A stretch of DNA of 64,000 bases from assembly GCF_016808335.1 (NCBI RefSeq), contig NC_053153.1, positions 29,705,590-29,769,589 on the forward strand. Direction: 5' to 3'. Under the pieces are notes generated by a model, which made no database searches, was not told the origin of the DNA, and was given only the letters and a program-made list of their open reading frames with translations. Positions 54,041 through 64,000 of this stretch are shown piece by piece. The first letter of the stretch is position 1; each line of letters starts with the position of its first letter. The position numbers and the translations under genes are program-made. This stretch comes from Panicum virgatum (taxonomy: Eukaryota; Streptophyta; Magnoliopsida; Poales; Poaceae).

Positions 54041-56191
54041 TTATAACTTCACTGTGGCCCCGTCTTCCGGCGGGCTACTTGGAATCGGCAGTTGAGTGTA
54101 GGACTGCTCCATGAACTCTATCAGATCCATGGGTGTGGCATTCTGTTCCGCCATCTTCTTCATCTGCTCCTTCATTGACACAAATGTTTTAACCATCGCC
54201 CCTACATCATGGTCCAGCTTCTTCTGATACTCTTTCTGAAGGTCAGACACAAGCACTGATGTCTCCTTGCGGACGTCATTCAATTTAGCCTTAATTTCCT
54301 CCGTCAACTTGTGAAGTTTCTCATCTATCTGTGCTGTCAACTCCTGATTGGTAGATCATAAAGATGACTAGTGAGATGCATGCATTATCATCGGACAATT
54401 AATATAAAGTTAAGGCTTTTGGTTAAAATGCATACTGCTTTAATTAACCTTGTAACTATGGATAACACTTCTTGTTTAATCAATAACAAAAACAGCTACT
54501 GGAATTGAGTCTATCGGAGGAGATGAGACTGAAAAGAGATTACTTCCTCGAAGAACATTTGAGGAAAGCAAGATATGATATCATTTATGAGGCTTCCATA
54601 GAACAATGAGGAACAGGAAGAAGGGGAACCTGGCAGCAACCATCCCATAGATATTCTGATGCATAGAGGTTAGTAATATGCCTGAGCTTAAATAGTTCAC
54701 CACACTGGGGGCACTGCAAAGATTGACAAGCATACAAAAAGAAATATTGAGAACTTTTATGAGTGTGTGTATTAGGATCATATTTTTGTTTAATTAGGAA
54801 GCGTATTAACATGAAATTAATTTGCCTCTCTGAAGTCATGCGTGGTACCTTTGCGCTCCTACTACCACAGCGTCGTCGCAGCCACCTCTCCAGGCATGAC
54901 CTGCCATACACATGCCCGCAGGGAATGCAACTGCACGTGGTAGATAGATAGGCAACAATCAATTGCAAAATTACACACTCTCTTCTTATAGAATAAAAGT
55001 CATGCACACATATAACATGGAAAAAAAGACAGATCACAAAAGAAACAAACTAGTCGGTCCAATTATAGATCATGATGCACATCACTATCTTTCTTCCTCT
55101 AGTCGTCTCTGTTTATGCTCATTCCAGGTCATCATCTCAGAATATGCATGCGTGATGTCCTATTTTTCTCTCTCTCTAACATACCAGTTTTAGACTTTTA
55201 GTTATGGCTATAAGAACAAGAACCAATATGTCAATAAACTCGTGACCATTAAATGATGAGCCTTGTGAAACAATAAAGGGATTAATTAACCCATTGAATA
55301 ATCATGAGAACTGGCCAATGAAGTTTCATTATATATTTGAAAAGAAGATACCACATAGGCACATAGCCATGCTGCATTGCTACTTAACAGACAGTTTCAT
55401 GGAATAAACCAGTCCATGTTTATCTCTGACAAGTGACAACCTAGCTAGATGGAATAAACCAGTCCATGTTTATCTCTGACAACCTAGATGGAATAAATCA
55501 TTTCCACTTTTTCACTCCTAATTATCCTCAGAATAGAGCAGCACATCTTAAGCACTAAATTATGCAAAATTGACGGTGGGTCTATATTCCTGATTCCAAA
55601 ACTAAAGTGTAAAACGGACATCTGAGGTCTGAGCTATTCAACAGCTGAAAAATTACTGGACTTCATAGTTTCATATTCCCACGATCTCCCTAATCCGGGA
55701 AAACGAGAGAAAACAAAAAACCGTAGTCGTGATTAGCAAGCGTTTCAGTAGCAGCACTAGCAACAATAATCACCCGAAGAAAGCAATCACACAAATTCAT
55801 AAACGAATCAACCGGCCTTTAATTTTCCCTTGATCGTCCGTCTCTAACAAACTCACCAGATGCGGTGCGCGCCGGAGCAGGTCCAGGGCTCCATGCACAC
55901 GCAGCAGGCAGGCGGTGGCCTCCCTGCTCCCACGCCTCCATCCCCTCCCGCCGCAGCCGGAACCGGAACCCTAGCCCCGGCGCGGCAATGCCCCTCCCCG
56001 GCTCCTTGGTCGTCTTCCGTCTCGACGCCATCCTCCGACCCCGACCCCAATCCTTCGTCGCCGTCCGTCTCCATGCCATCCTCCGACGACTCCGACCCCG
56101 CTCCTCCGTCGTCGTCCGTCTCGACGCCATCGTCCTCAAACTCCTCCGACTCCGACCCCGCGTCCGTGTGGAACTCGGCCGACGGCGGCAT
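54041..56191 (-). CDS. RING-type E3 ubiquitin-ligase-like protein (RFWD3-like finger), short form
   Basis: Proposed exons: 56191-55857, 54930-54849, 54713-54630 and 54343-54041, about 267 aa; the first two junctions are firm and the third donor is uncertain. Exon 1 encodes an acidic region with repeated D/E-G-V/M-E-T units and begins the RING (CCVCMEPWTCSGAHRI). Exon 2 continues it (CCIPCGHVYGRSCLERWL), and exon 3 supplies the last cysteine pair (CPQCGELFKLRHITNLYASE). The last exon is a coiled coil (ELTAQIDEKLHKLTEEIKAK) ending GATVKL. The RING spacing resembles plant RFWD3-type ligases, which normally continue into WD40 repeats. None are present, so this is a truncated or chimeric copy that may or may not be expressed. 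MULE 2 inserted 150 bp upstream of its ATG. Confidence 0.6.
55395..55500. repeat. Short tandem repeat in the first intron of the RING gene
   Basis: ATGGAATAAACCAGTCCATG and the following TTTATCTCTGACAA occur twice (about 55399 and 55448), with a partial third copy at about 55488. Confidence 0.8.
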
Positions 56192-56340
56192 GGGGCCGGG
56201 GTCTCGGAGGAATGAGGATCGCTCGGCCGGCAGCAGACTCGGCGCGTGAAGGAGAGAGGTCGCGGAGGTCGCGGCTCCTCGTGAGTCGTGACGGCGGCTG
56301 CGGGCCTCGAGTTACGAACTTCGGCGCTGGTGGTGCGGAG

Positions 56341-56760
56341 CGGTCTTTTTTTATATTTTTTGATTTCGTTTTTTATAAAAAAAATATATTTTCGTTCTCA
56401 AAATTTACATAAATATATCCCGGTGATCGCCCACTGCCAGACAGCAGGGGCTTTTCTGTAAAAGTTTTCACGAAAATTTTGCGCGCGGGCCCCGGGAGGA
56501 CAGGCCGCCCGGCAGCGGGGCGACCAGCTCCCACAAGTTATATATAAGGGTTGGCTGGTCCCTCACCCCTCATTTGCATCACTAAAATTTCAGAAAAAAG
56601 AAAAGAGACGGAGCGAGGGAGAGAGGCGAAGCCCTGCCGGATTTTTAAGCCGGCGACTGCAGGTAACCAAAATTCTTCTACGCTTTACAAACAGTTTATG
56701 TTATAATTATTTTTGTTGACACAGTAGATTATCAATTAGTTTAATATCATTATTGTGTGG
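56341..56760 (+). repeat. Left TIR of MULE 2, with promoter and leader intron
   Basis: Inverse of about 60430-60902. It contains TTATATATAAGGG (about 56538-56550), GAGGCGAAGCCCTGCCGGAT and a splice donor after GCCGGCGACTGCAG (GTAACC at 56663). The intron would end at GTGTGGCCAG (56764), just before the transposase ATG at 56767. Confidence 0.8.
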
Positions 56761-56766
56761 CCAGAT

Positions 56767-59399
56767 ATGTCGAATAAGCTTCGTTTTCAAGTTCATTATG
56801 ATGACTACTATATTTCTCATGATGCGTATGGAGTAGATCTATCAGCTTTTGAACGCAGAGAGTGCGGAATAGATAAACCCTTAGAGAGGAGTTTTGGTTC
56901 TATATGCAAATGGCTTCACGAGATATTCAATGTGAATCCAAAGACCTATTTCCTAACCGTTCAGACTGTGATGAATTGGGCAACTGACGGGGATTTATGG
57001 TAGTTGATGCTTATAACAAACACCGAAGAATGGCGGAACTACATGCAAGCAGCTCTTGACCGTGGATAGCCTCTTACAATGCTAATTCATATTCACCAGA
57101 AGTCATATTTCGGTGAAGGGTCCACAAGTACATCATCTCATATGAACCAATCAATGGAACAAGAAAATAAAGATCAGAACATGTATGTCATAGAATCTGA
57201 GCCGCAAGGTATAGCTGATCAGGTAGGGGAAAAAGAAGATCAGAACGTGTATGTCATTCAACCTGAGCCGCAAGGTTTAGCTGATGAGGGGGAACGGATA
57301 CCTGGAATAGTAGAAGCTGTAGAGAATGAAGACCAGAAGGCTCAAATGATGGAAGAATGTGGGGACTCATCAGACGATGAGGACTACCCATTGCTAGGTG
57401 AATGGCGAGACAAGGGTTTTGGAAATCCAGTGATACAGGATATTAGGGGTAATGAGTACGAATACAGAGAGAATGAGGTTGTGCAGGGGGCAAAGTATCC
57501 TAGCATTGAAGCTGTGAAGCTTTGGGCTATATCATTGAGGAAGGAATTCAGAGTTGTGAAGTCTAGCAGCAAAGAATATGAGGTGAAGTGTGTCAATGAC
57601 GATTGTACATGGCGAGTACATGCCTATAAGGGCAAGTACAAGACACACTGGGAGTGTTCAATTGTTACACCACATACATATAGATTGACTGCTGTTGCGC
57701 AAAATCACTGTAACATCACATCCACTTTTGTGGCCAAGAAGATGTATGGGGTGATTCTCGACAAAATTGATTATGAGCCAAAATTGATAATTAGGGACAT
57801 AGACGACTGTTTTCAATACAAAATCAGCTATGCAAAGGTTTGGCGGGCAAAACAAAAGGTGTTTGAGATGAGGTTCGGCACATATGAGGCATCATCTGAT
57901 AACCTGCCTCACATACTGTCAGCAATTGTGCAGAGAAATTCTGGAAGCGCGACTGATACCTACATTGTACCGAGTTTATATGGGGGACCTGGGTTTCTGC
58001 TTCGTGCTTTTTTCTGACTTGGTGCATGTGTGAGGGCATTTATATATTGTCTTCCTGTTCTGTGTATCGACGGCACATTCTTGACAGGAAGATATAAGGG
58101 GCCAATACTGACAGCGATTGGAGTTAATTGCAACAAGCAGGTGGTTCCCATCGCCTTTGCTTTTGTTAAGAATGAGAACACCGAGAGCTGGTACTGGTTC
58201 CTTGAACGTGTGAAGATTCACGTTGTTGCTGCAAGGCCAGATGTTTGCCTCATCAGTGATAGGCATGCAGGTCTTCTAGCAGCAATAAGGTAACTACATA
58301 AAAGAAGTCGAGGACAACCTCCTCTATGGCCAGATGTTGTGAGTAGGTGGTGCATAAGGCATATGGGTGCAAACTTTTATGAGCGCTTCAAGAATAAGGA
58401 ACTTATGAATTTGTTCAAGAGGTTGTGCACTCAGAATCAGCAGCAGAAGTTTGATGCTTTGTGGCAGGTGCTAGATAACATGTGCACCGAGCTGCTAAAG
58501 GAACAGGCCTCAACCTCCAGCCGGAGACGTTCCGGCGGCGGACCTTTCACACAGTGGATTAAGGATGCACCTAAGGAGAAGTGGTCAATTCTATACGACA
58601 CTGGTGGGCGTCGATATGGGATCGAGACAACCAACCACGCAGAGTGTTACAATATGGTAATGCGTCATGTTCGTGGATTCCCTCTTGTTGGCATAGTTGA
58701 GTTCATCATGTACGGATGCACAAGGTACTTCAGAGAGCGGTACCAGGCAACTGTTGTCTTACTTAATGATCCAGGAGTAGTTTTTTGTAATAGGGTCACT
58801 AAATATATGAAAGAAAAGATTGAAAAGGCTCAATATCACAGAGTGGTCTCCATGGGCACAAAGGATCAAAGGTTTGAGGTTTCATGCAAGGACAGTATAG
58901 GTCAGGGTGTCCACAGACAAAGGGTCGTTCAGGATTTCTTGATAACGCCAGAAGGCAAGGTGTTTTACAGCTGCAAGAAGCCACAGCTTCTTCACTTACA
59001 TGCTCCCATGTCATTGCGGCATGTTCAGAATCTGGGTTGAAACATTGGGTTTTTGTTTCAAAATATTACAGAAAAGAAATCGCTGTGCACACTTAGGGCC
59101 ATGAGATATATGGCATAGGCAGTCTGGGATCATTCACTACACCAAATATCTCTCCAATGTACATTCCTAATCCAGATGCTAGGAGAGGGGTAGGTCGACG
59201 GCAGACACTTCGTATCCGTAACGGAATGGATGAGTTTGAGGTAGGAAAGAAGAAAAAACGATGCAACCTATGTGGAGCAGACGGTCACACTTACAAGAAG
59301 TGCCCTAAAATGCATGAAGATAATGCTGGTGCTGAGGTTGGACCTTCTGGGAATCCCACCGATGGATTGCCTCCGGATTTTGGAGCCCGTCGTGTTTAG
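56767..59399 (+). pseudogene. MuDR-type MULE transposase, multiply broken
   Basis: One frame from the ATG at 56767 encodes an N-terminal globular region (MSNKLRFQVHYDDYYISHDA), an acidic linker with duplicated EPQG units, and the MuDR DNA-binding domain with a zinc-binding pattern (VKCVNDDCTWRVHAYKG). Next comes the MULE catalytic domain with CIDGTFLTGRY (first Asp), LISDRHAGL (second Asp), the CIRHMGANF motif and TNHAECYN (Glu). A SWIM finger (CSHVIAAC) and a CCHC knuckle (CNLCGADGHTYKKC) follow in shifted frames. In-frame stops lie at 57001, 57067, 58015 and 58291, and at least one frameshift lies near 58985. The catalytic triad itself is kept. In an intact form this enzyme cuts and inserts the element in the nucleus; this copy cannot encode a full protein. 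Confidence 0.88.
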
Positions 59400-59825
59400 A
59401 TTTCGTTATGTGTGGATATGTATTTGAACCAGATGTATGGATATGTATTCCCACCTGTATGTGATAATTACATTTCGTTATGTATGGATATGTATTTGAA
59501 CCAGATGGTAGCCTGTAACATTACGAAGGTATTTGTGTAGTAAGATTTCTTGGTTGCAGTTCTAAATGTGTAGGTTGGTTGAATTAGATTGCTCACTGAA
59601 TGTAGTGTACTGAAAATAGAAGGGTAGTTACAAACCATAAATTTCCGGTTTGCAATACAATTTTGTAAACAATGCTACGATTACAAAGCAGAGGCCTAAG
59701 GCATTCATACTACTAGGTACTTGAACAATGAAAAGCAGTGGCATGTGCAACACGATAACCTCGTGTTGTGAGTAAACCTAACATGCATTAGGAAATGTAA
59801 AATGCCGGGATTACATGGTGGTGCT
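59400..59825. other. Intergenic space between the convergent MULE 2 genes
   Basis: 3' UTR sequences of both genes. The ATGCCGGGATTACATGG motif near 59800 is also present at 52146 in MULE 1, and GTGGCATGTGCA near 59738 recurs at 52079. These are shared 3' UTRs of the accessory genes. GGATATGTATTTGAACCAGATG is tandemly repeated at about 59414 and 59487. Confidence 0.6.
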
Positions 59826-60413
59826 TTACTGAGTGCACCGGGGATATTTTTCCTTCCTAATAACTTCAGGCCCTACTTCCTTAGCACAACGGGCCCTCTC
59901 TCGCTTCCTCTCCCTATCAGCTTCACGTTCCTCTGCCTTCCGACGTTCCACTTCTGCAATCCTCTTTTGAATCTCTTCCTGATCTTTCTTGCGCTTCTCC
60001 TCCATCTGTTTTTCATGCAGCATTTCGTTGCCACCATTGTGCAACCCACCTTGCTTGACGCTCAACGTGGTCCTTATCCTGCTGAGATTGCTCTGTGTCT
60101 AACCACTGCACGAAATCACATAGAGGCGGTGGAGTATTTTCCCAAATCATGTTAGAAGTCATTACCAGATCTGAAAGTGGCAAACTCTGATAGTGTTTTG
60201 TAGTACCTTTGCTTAATCCTTGCCGTAATGCTTGGGCGGGTCATACTCGTAATTCTCGCACATGAAGAACCACATGCCAAAGTCGTCCCCCAAAACTCTT
60301 GATTTCATTAGCTTGCACAAGGATCCGCAAAAGCACATAGGCACCTGGACTCCTTGGGGGACTGTTGCCGTCACCTTACTCCTTGTAATGTAGGTGGATT
60401 CTGAGGACGCCAT
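59826..60413 (-). pseudogene. MULE accessory gene (GRF-like finger plus charged coiled coil), broken
   Basis: Exon 1 (60413-60207) encodes MASSESTYITRSKVTATVPQ, then a finger with MCFCGSLCKLMKS and FFMCENYEYDPPKHYG. A TAA stop lies 9 bases before the donor, where the MULE 1 copy has an Arg codon. Exon 2 (60105-59826) begins WLDTEQSQQDKDHVERQARW and becomes a Lys/Glu/Arg coiled coil (RKKDQEEIQKRIAEVERRKA) ending KYPRCTQ, with a frameshift around 60010. A leader intron begins in the right TIR at the same donor as the transposase gene. Two diverged MULEs share this gene, so it is a standing component of the family. Position recalls mudrB, though I see no sequence similarity to MURB. Confidence 0.8.
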
Positions 60414-60429
60414 GTACTGTATCAACGCT

Positions 60430-60902
60430 TGTATTAAACTGATTGCTAATCTACTGTGTCAACAAAAATAATTACAACATAAACTGTTTGTAAAGTGTAG
60501 AAGAATTTTGGTTACCTGCAGTCGCCGGCTTGAAAATCCAGCAGAGCTTCGCCTCTCTCCCTCCCTCCCTCTCTTTTCTTTTTTTCTGGATTTTTAGTGA
60601 GGCAAATGAGGGGGTGGGGGCAGCCAACCCCTTATATAGGGCTGGGGGAGGCGGCCGCCCCGCTGCCGGGCGGCCGGGGGGGGCCGGCCGCCCCCTGTCG
60701 GGCGACCGGACCTCTATTGGCTTCAGCGCAAATTCTCCGCGAACATTTTTGCAGAAAAGCCCCTGCCGCCCCCGCAGCGGGGCGACCAGGTCCCGGGTGC
60801 CCGGCAGCGGGGCGGGCGGGGTATATTCCTGTAAATTTTGAAAACAAAAATATATTTTTGTAAAAAAACAAAAACAAAAAATAAAAAAATAAAAAAACCA
60901 CT
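60430..60902 (-). repeat. Right TIR of MULE 2, with promoter and leader intron
   Basis: Inverse of the left TIR. It contains CCTTATATAGG (60631-60641, a TATA box on the minus strand), the splice donor GACTGCAG then GTAACC (about 60514-60521, minus), and GCGGGGCGACC words. It ends in an A/T-rich tract before the target duplication. Confidence 0.8.
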
Positions 60903-60911
60903 GGTGCGGAG

Positions 60912-61967
60912 GCCGCGGTCAAGCAGAGAGCAAGCCGATTTATTCCATCATTTGCTGCTACGGCCCACCACGAAACCATCAGTCCAATCTACTCCCAATT
61001 CGTAGTGTGACAGACATGCTGGCAGCTGCTCTATTGTCCGTGGGCCTGGCCCGTAGCGACAAGACTTTCTGGGCCGAGCAAGTCACCGAGACCGAGGAAC
61101 GGCAAACCTATGTGGCCGAGGTGCTCAATCCACACTAGACATGCATGACAATGGATATGGTCTAAACTGGCTGAATTTTGTTCACCCAAACTCCGTGTCT
61201 AAGTATACAAAACAATGCACATTAAAACACCTATTACCCTTCCGGATTTAATTTTGTGTCTAAACTCATGCCCATTGGGTTAACAAGTAACTACGAGTTG
61301 CCCATGGGTCCACAGTTTACAATGTTGCTTTTATCATAATTAATAAGCATCAAATTTATAGCGTATAGAAATACATGATGAGCAAGAAGTTTATTGTTCA
61401 CTTAAATTCATAGATAAAATAAAAAAAATTCTCTATTAAATGGTCACAACACCATACTAAATCACCAATTCATTATATACATATACAACACACTACAATT
61501 AGGGACAACAACAGGTGAGAAACCCGGTGGGGTGCAGGGGAACGCACCCACCCCCACCTGGGATGAAAATCTCTGCCACCAGGACTTGTGACCCGACTCA
61601 AATCTCATTTTTTCCTATACCCATCACCCGCGTTTGTAACGGGTACCTCCAGGGACGCGATGCGGCGCAGGCAGGCTACGACATCGGTGGACCAAGCTGC
61701 AGATGGCCCATGCTCCGGCGTTCCAGCCCTCCAGAGAAGGCTTACCGATGACACAGCACGCGGGCTAGGCCCTGTTGTCAGGGACGATGGGCAGCGGCAG
61801 TGCTAGCCATCGAACTCCAAGAAAGAAAAGACCCACATGGTACCGGTGGCGAGTTGGAGCCCGGTGCCCCTTCTTTCATCGGTGGTCGGCTCGAGCAGCT
61901 AGCCCCAAACACCGACTCCATCAAGGCAGCAGGGGGATGGGAGGACGGCACTGAAATGGGGATGGGG
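60912..61967. other. Intergenic, no gene seen
   Basis: The first 200 bp continue the sequence interrupted by MULE 2 (upstream flank of the RING gene). The rest has only short frames without recognisable products. Confidence 0.45.
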
Positions 61968-62140
61968 TGTTGATGTATGATGTAATTATGAAAGACTGTA
62001 AGGACTGAACTGTAAATGTCACACAAGTAAAAAGAATAAGAAGAGGAAGGGGATCGATAGAAGACCCCAGAAATTCCCCATACTCATGGCTTCCCTAGCC
62101 TTCTTAGAACCCTAATCCAATATCCATCGACTAATCTCCA
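61968..62140 (+). repeat. 5' LTR of copia element
   Basis: TGTTGATGTATGATG to CTAATCTCCA, with TG...CA ends. The right boundary is fixed by the adjacent primer site. The left boundary is inferred from the TG and typical copia TGTTGA starts, because the partner LTR is outside the window. Confidence 0.72.
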
Positions 62141-62143
62141 AAA

Positions 62144-62155
62144 TGGTATCAGAGC
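62144..62155 (+). other. Primer-binding site (initiator tRNA-Met type)
   Basis: TGGTATCAGAGC, three bases after the LTR end. Confidence 0.9.
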
Positions 62156-62553
62156 AGGTTAATCCAGAGTGATCTCACCTCATATCGCTGAATCCTTCTA
62201 CGGTTGTGGTGCTGCGTCGCCAAGATTGTGGAGCTCATCGTGTGCTCCGTTAGATTGTGAACTGGTGCTGCGTCGCCTAGTTGATTTTCATTGGAGGTTG
62301 GGTCTGTGTGCTTGGAAGTTTTCATCAGGATCTGGTAATTTATTCTCCTTGCTTTCCATTGTGGGGTGTGCTGATTGGATACCCAGGAGCTTTCGTCCGT
62401 GCACTGTGTGCTTGCTGCTATAGTATTTTTTAGTTGGCCTTTTTCTACTGCTCTGCTTGCTAGCACTGCCGATTCATAGTAGTATCTGACACACTTGAGA
62501 TAATGAAACATGAGCAGCAGTGGAGAGAAGACAGGAGATTCTAGTGTTGAAAG

Positions 62554-64000
62554 TTGTGTGAAATTTTTAGTAAAATAATAGATGAGTCCAAAGCAACCGC
62601 CGAGCCTTCTAAACATGCACTGGAACCTAATCCGGTCAGATTGTCAGGACCAAGTAATTACATTAGCTGGGCACGTCATGCTAAATTGATCTTGAGTGCC
62701 AATGACTATGATTATTTACTTGCTGCCAATGAAAACATTATTTTGGGGAAAGATGGTGCCACCAAGAAACAAATCAATGACAAAGTGCTAGTTTGGATGT
62801 TGGGGAGCATGGAACCACCAATTAGATAACAAGTGGAGGACATTGACACAGTCTATGAAGTTTGGTCATCTCTGCAGAAACAGTTTGCAGGAAAAACAAA
62901 TAAGATGCAAGCCACACGTATCATGCATGAGCTGGCAAATTTGAAGCAAGGCTCAAGATCTGTGACTGAGTATGTGGGTGAAGTAAAGAAGTTGTATAGA
63001 GATTTACATTACTATCATCCATTTGAACCAATTGATAAGAATGACTTGGCAATCCATCATGTCTAATTTGAATCGTTTGTGAGCAAGCTTTTTCTCGATG
63101 GTCTAAACCAAGAATTAAATCTCCGTCGTCAGCTGATATTTTCTTAGCCTGAGTGTCCTAGTCTTGATGATGTAATTTCCAGTGTGAGTGAGGATGAAAC
63201 TCGTTTAGCGCAGCCCAAGGAGGATGGTCAGAAGTGTGCAGATGCACGTGCAGCATTGTCCATGCAATCTCACCGCGTCCCAAATTCCTTTGTCAAGGAG
63301 GATGAAAGTAAGTTTTTCTGTAATCACTACAAGCAGAAACAACACACAAAGGATATGTGTTTTGAACTACATGGCTATCCATCTTGGTGGGAGAAAGGAA
63401 AATTTCAGCAAAGGGGAGCTCAAGTTCCAACTAAAAAACGAGCCAATCACACTGCATCTACTGGGGAGCTACCTATGGTAGATATGCAAGCTCTTGATAA
63501 GGTTAAATCCAAGCTCAAACTCTCAGAAGGCTTGTCTTCCTCTCACTGTTTCTCGAAAGCTGATTCCGGTCTTAATGTTACTTCACAAGGTATAAAATCC
63601 CATCAAGCCTAACCTAAATCATGGATAATTGATACTGGAGCCACAAACCACATGACAGGAGCCTCAAACTTGTTTACTTCCTACACACCTACCTCTGGTA
63701 AGGATAAAGTCCGAGTTGCCGATGGTTCCATGGCGCCTATAACAGGCTGTGGAATTGTCAAGTGTACTAAGACATTATCCTTATCTCCCATTCTACATGT
63801 TCCAAAATTTCTTGTCAATCTCTTATCAGTTAGCGCCATCACTAAAAGCCTAAATTGTAGAGGTTTGTTTGATCCTACCTGTTGTGGTTTTCAGGAGCTT
63901 GAGACAGGGAGAATCCTCGGGACTGGGACCATGCATGATGTACTCTACTACCTTGATGAAGGGGGTGATGAAATTGCCATGGCAACCTGCATGTCTCCTA
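62554..64000 (+). pseudogene. Copia gag-protease, interrupted, incomplete at window end
   Basis: Gag of the UBN2/retrotrans-gag type: LSGPSNYISWARHAKLILSA, VYEVWSSLQKQFAGKTNK, VTEYVGEVKKLYRDLHYYHP; then a divergent zinc-knuckle-like CNHYKQKQHTKDMC and FELHGYPSWW, then the protease WIIDTGATNHMTG (catalytic Asp-Thr-Gly) and the pre-integrase region. In-frame stops lie at 62827, 63064, 63147 and 63610, and the presumed gag start (ATG at about 62511) is in another frame. Not functional as it stands. Confidence 0.85.

Larger units (their letters stand above)
56341..60902. mobile_element. MULE 2: Mutator-like element with mudrA/mudrB-like layout
   Basis: The 9-bp duplication GGTGCGGAG flanks it exactly (56332-56340 and 60903-60911). 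Long TIRs (about 400 bp) carry inward promoters, a first non-coding exon and an intron. The left TIR drives a transposase gene (plus strand, broken); the right TIR drives a convergent accessory gene (minus strand, broken). 4562 bp. Inactive as it stands, but its organisation is complete. Confidence 0.92.
61968..64000 (+). mobile_element. Ty1/copia retrotransposon, 5' part (runs off the window)
   Basis: A short LTR is followed three bases later by a tRNA-Met-type primer site, then a leader and gag-protease sequence of copia type. The small LTR (about 173 bp) and gag form are like the Retrofit/Ale group, but the lineage is inferred. Integrase and RT lie beyond the window. Confidence 0.85.

Noticed and set aside
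61778..62026. 82-codon minus-strand frame at the copia LTR border
   Set aside because: Crosses the inferred LTR edge, no domain, no splice support.

Overview
The window looks like a stretch of a grass (Poaceae, probably panicoid) nuclear chromosome. The reasons are spliced plant genes with GT-AG introns, grass-type LTR retrotransposons, MITEs, MULEs and LINEs nested in one another, and a plant miR166 hairpin. Most of the DNA is transposable-element sequence. Exon models were built by hand from splice signals, reading frame and family resemblance; no search could be run.

Layout: 1-9921 is a Ty3/gypsy-type element on the minus strand with 3.5-kb LTRs, a tRNA-Met-type primer site and no recognisable gag or pol (left LTR cut by the window edge). 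9922-12176 is AT-rich with two short tandem-repeat blocks. 12177-20640 is the genic island, both genes on the minus strand: a myosin-binding/zein-binding (GTD-binding, DUF593) membrane protein of 629 aa in 2 exons, and a three-KH-domain RNA-binding protein of the FLK/PEPPER type of 586 aa in 7 coding exons plus a 5' UTR exon. 21054-28542 is a decayed gypsy chromovirus (minus strand), bounded by the 5-bp duplication TGTAT, whose middle and most of one LTR have been replaced by a 1.3-kb foreign repeat.

28543-34928 holds a SINE-like element, a MIR166 precursor (30839-30935, plus strand) and four MITEs or foldbacks. 34929-41636 is a complete but mutated Ty1/copia element (minus, target duplication GAAAG). 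41637-44420 has foldback elements and a captured fragment of a prenylcysteine-oxidase-like gene. 44457-48890 is an L1 LINE remnant split by a nearly full-coding RTE-type LINE (44756-47575, 15-bp target duplication).

49607-53529 and 56341-60902 are two Mutator-like elements (MULEs) with long terminal inverted repeats and perfect 9-bp target duplications. Between them lies a small RING-type E3-ligase-like gene (54041-56191, minus). MULE 2 carries a broken MuDR-type transposase reading in from the left TIR and a convergent accessory gene (GRF-like zinc finger plus charged coiled coil) reading in from the right TIR, the arrangement of mudrA/mudrB. MULE 1 lacks a transposase but carries the same accessory gene (frameshifted) and a second, apparently intact GRF-type zinc-finger gene. 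61968-64000 is the start of another copia element on the plus strand with a short LTR.

The most noteworthy items are the MIR166 locus, the MULE pair with its accessory zinc-finger genes driven from TIR-borne promoters, and the nested structures whose target-site duplications can be read directly.
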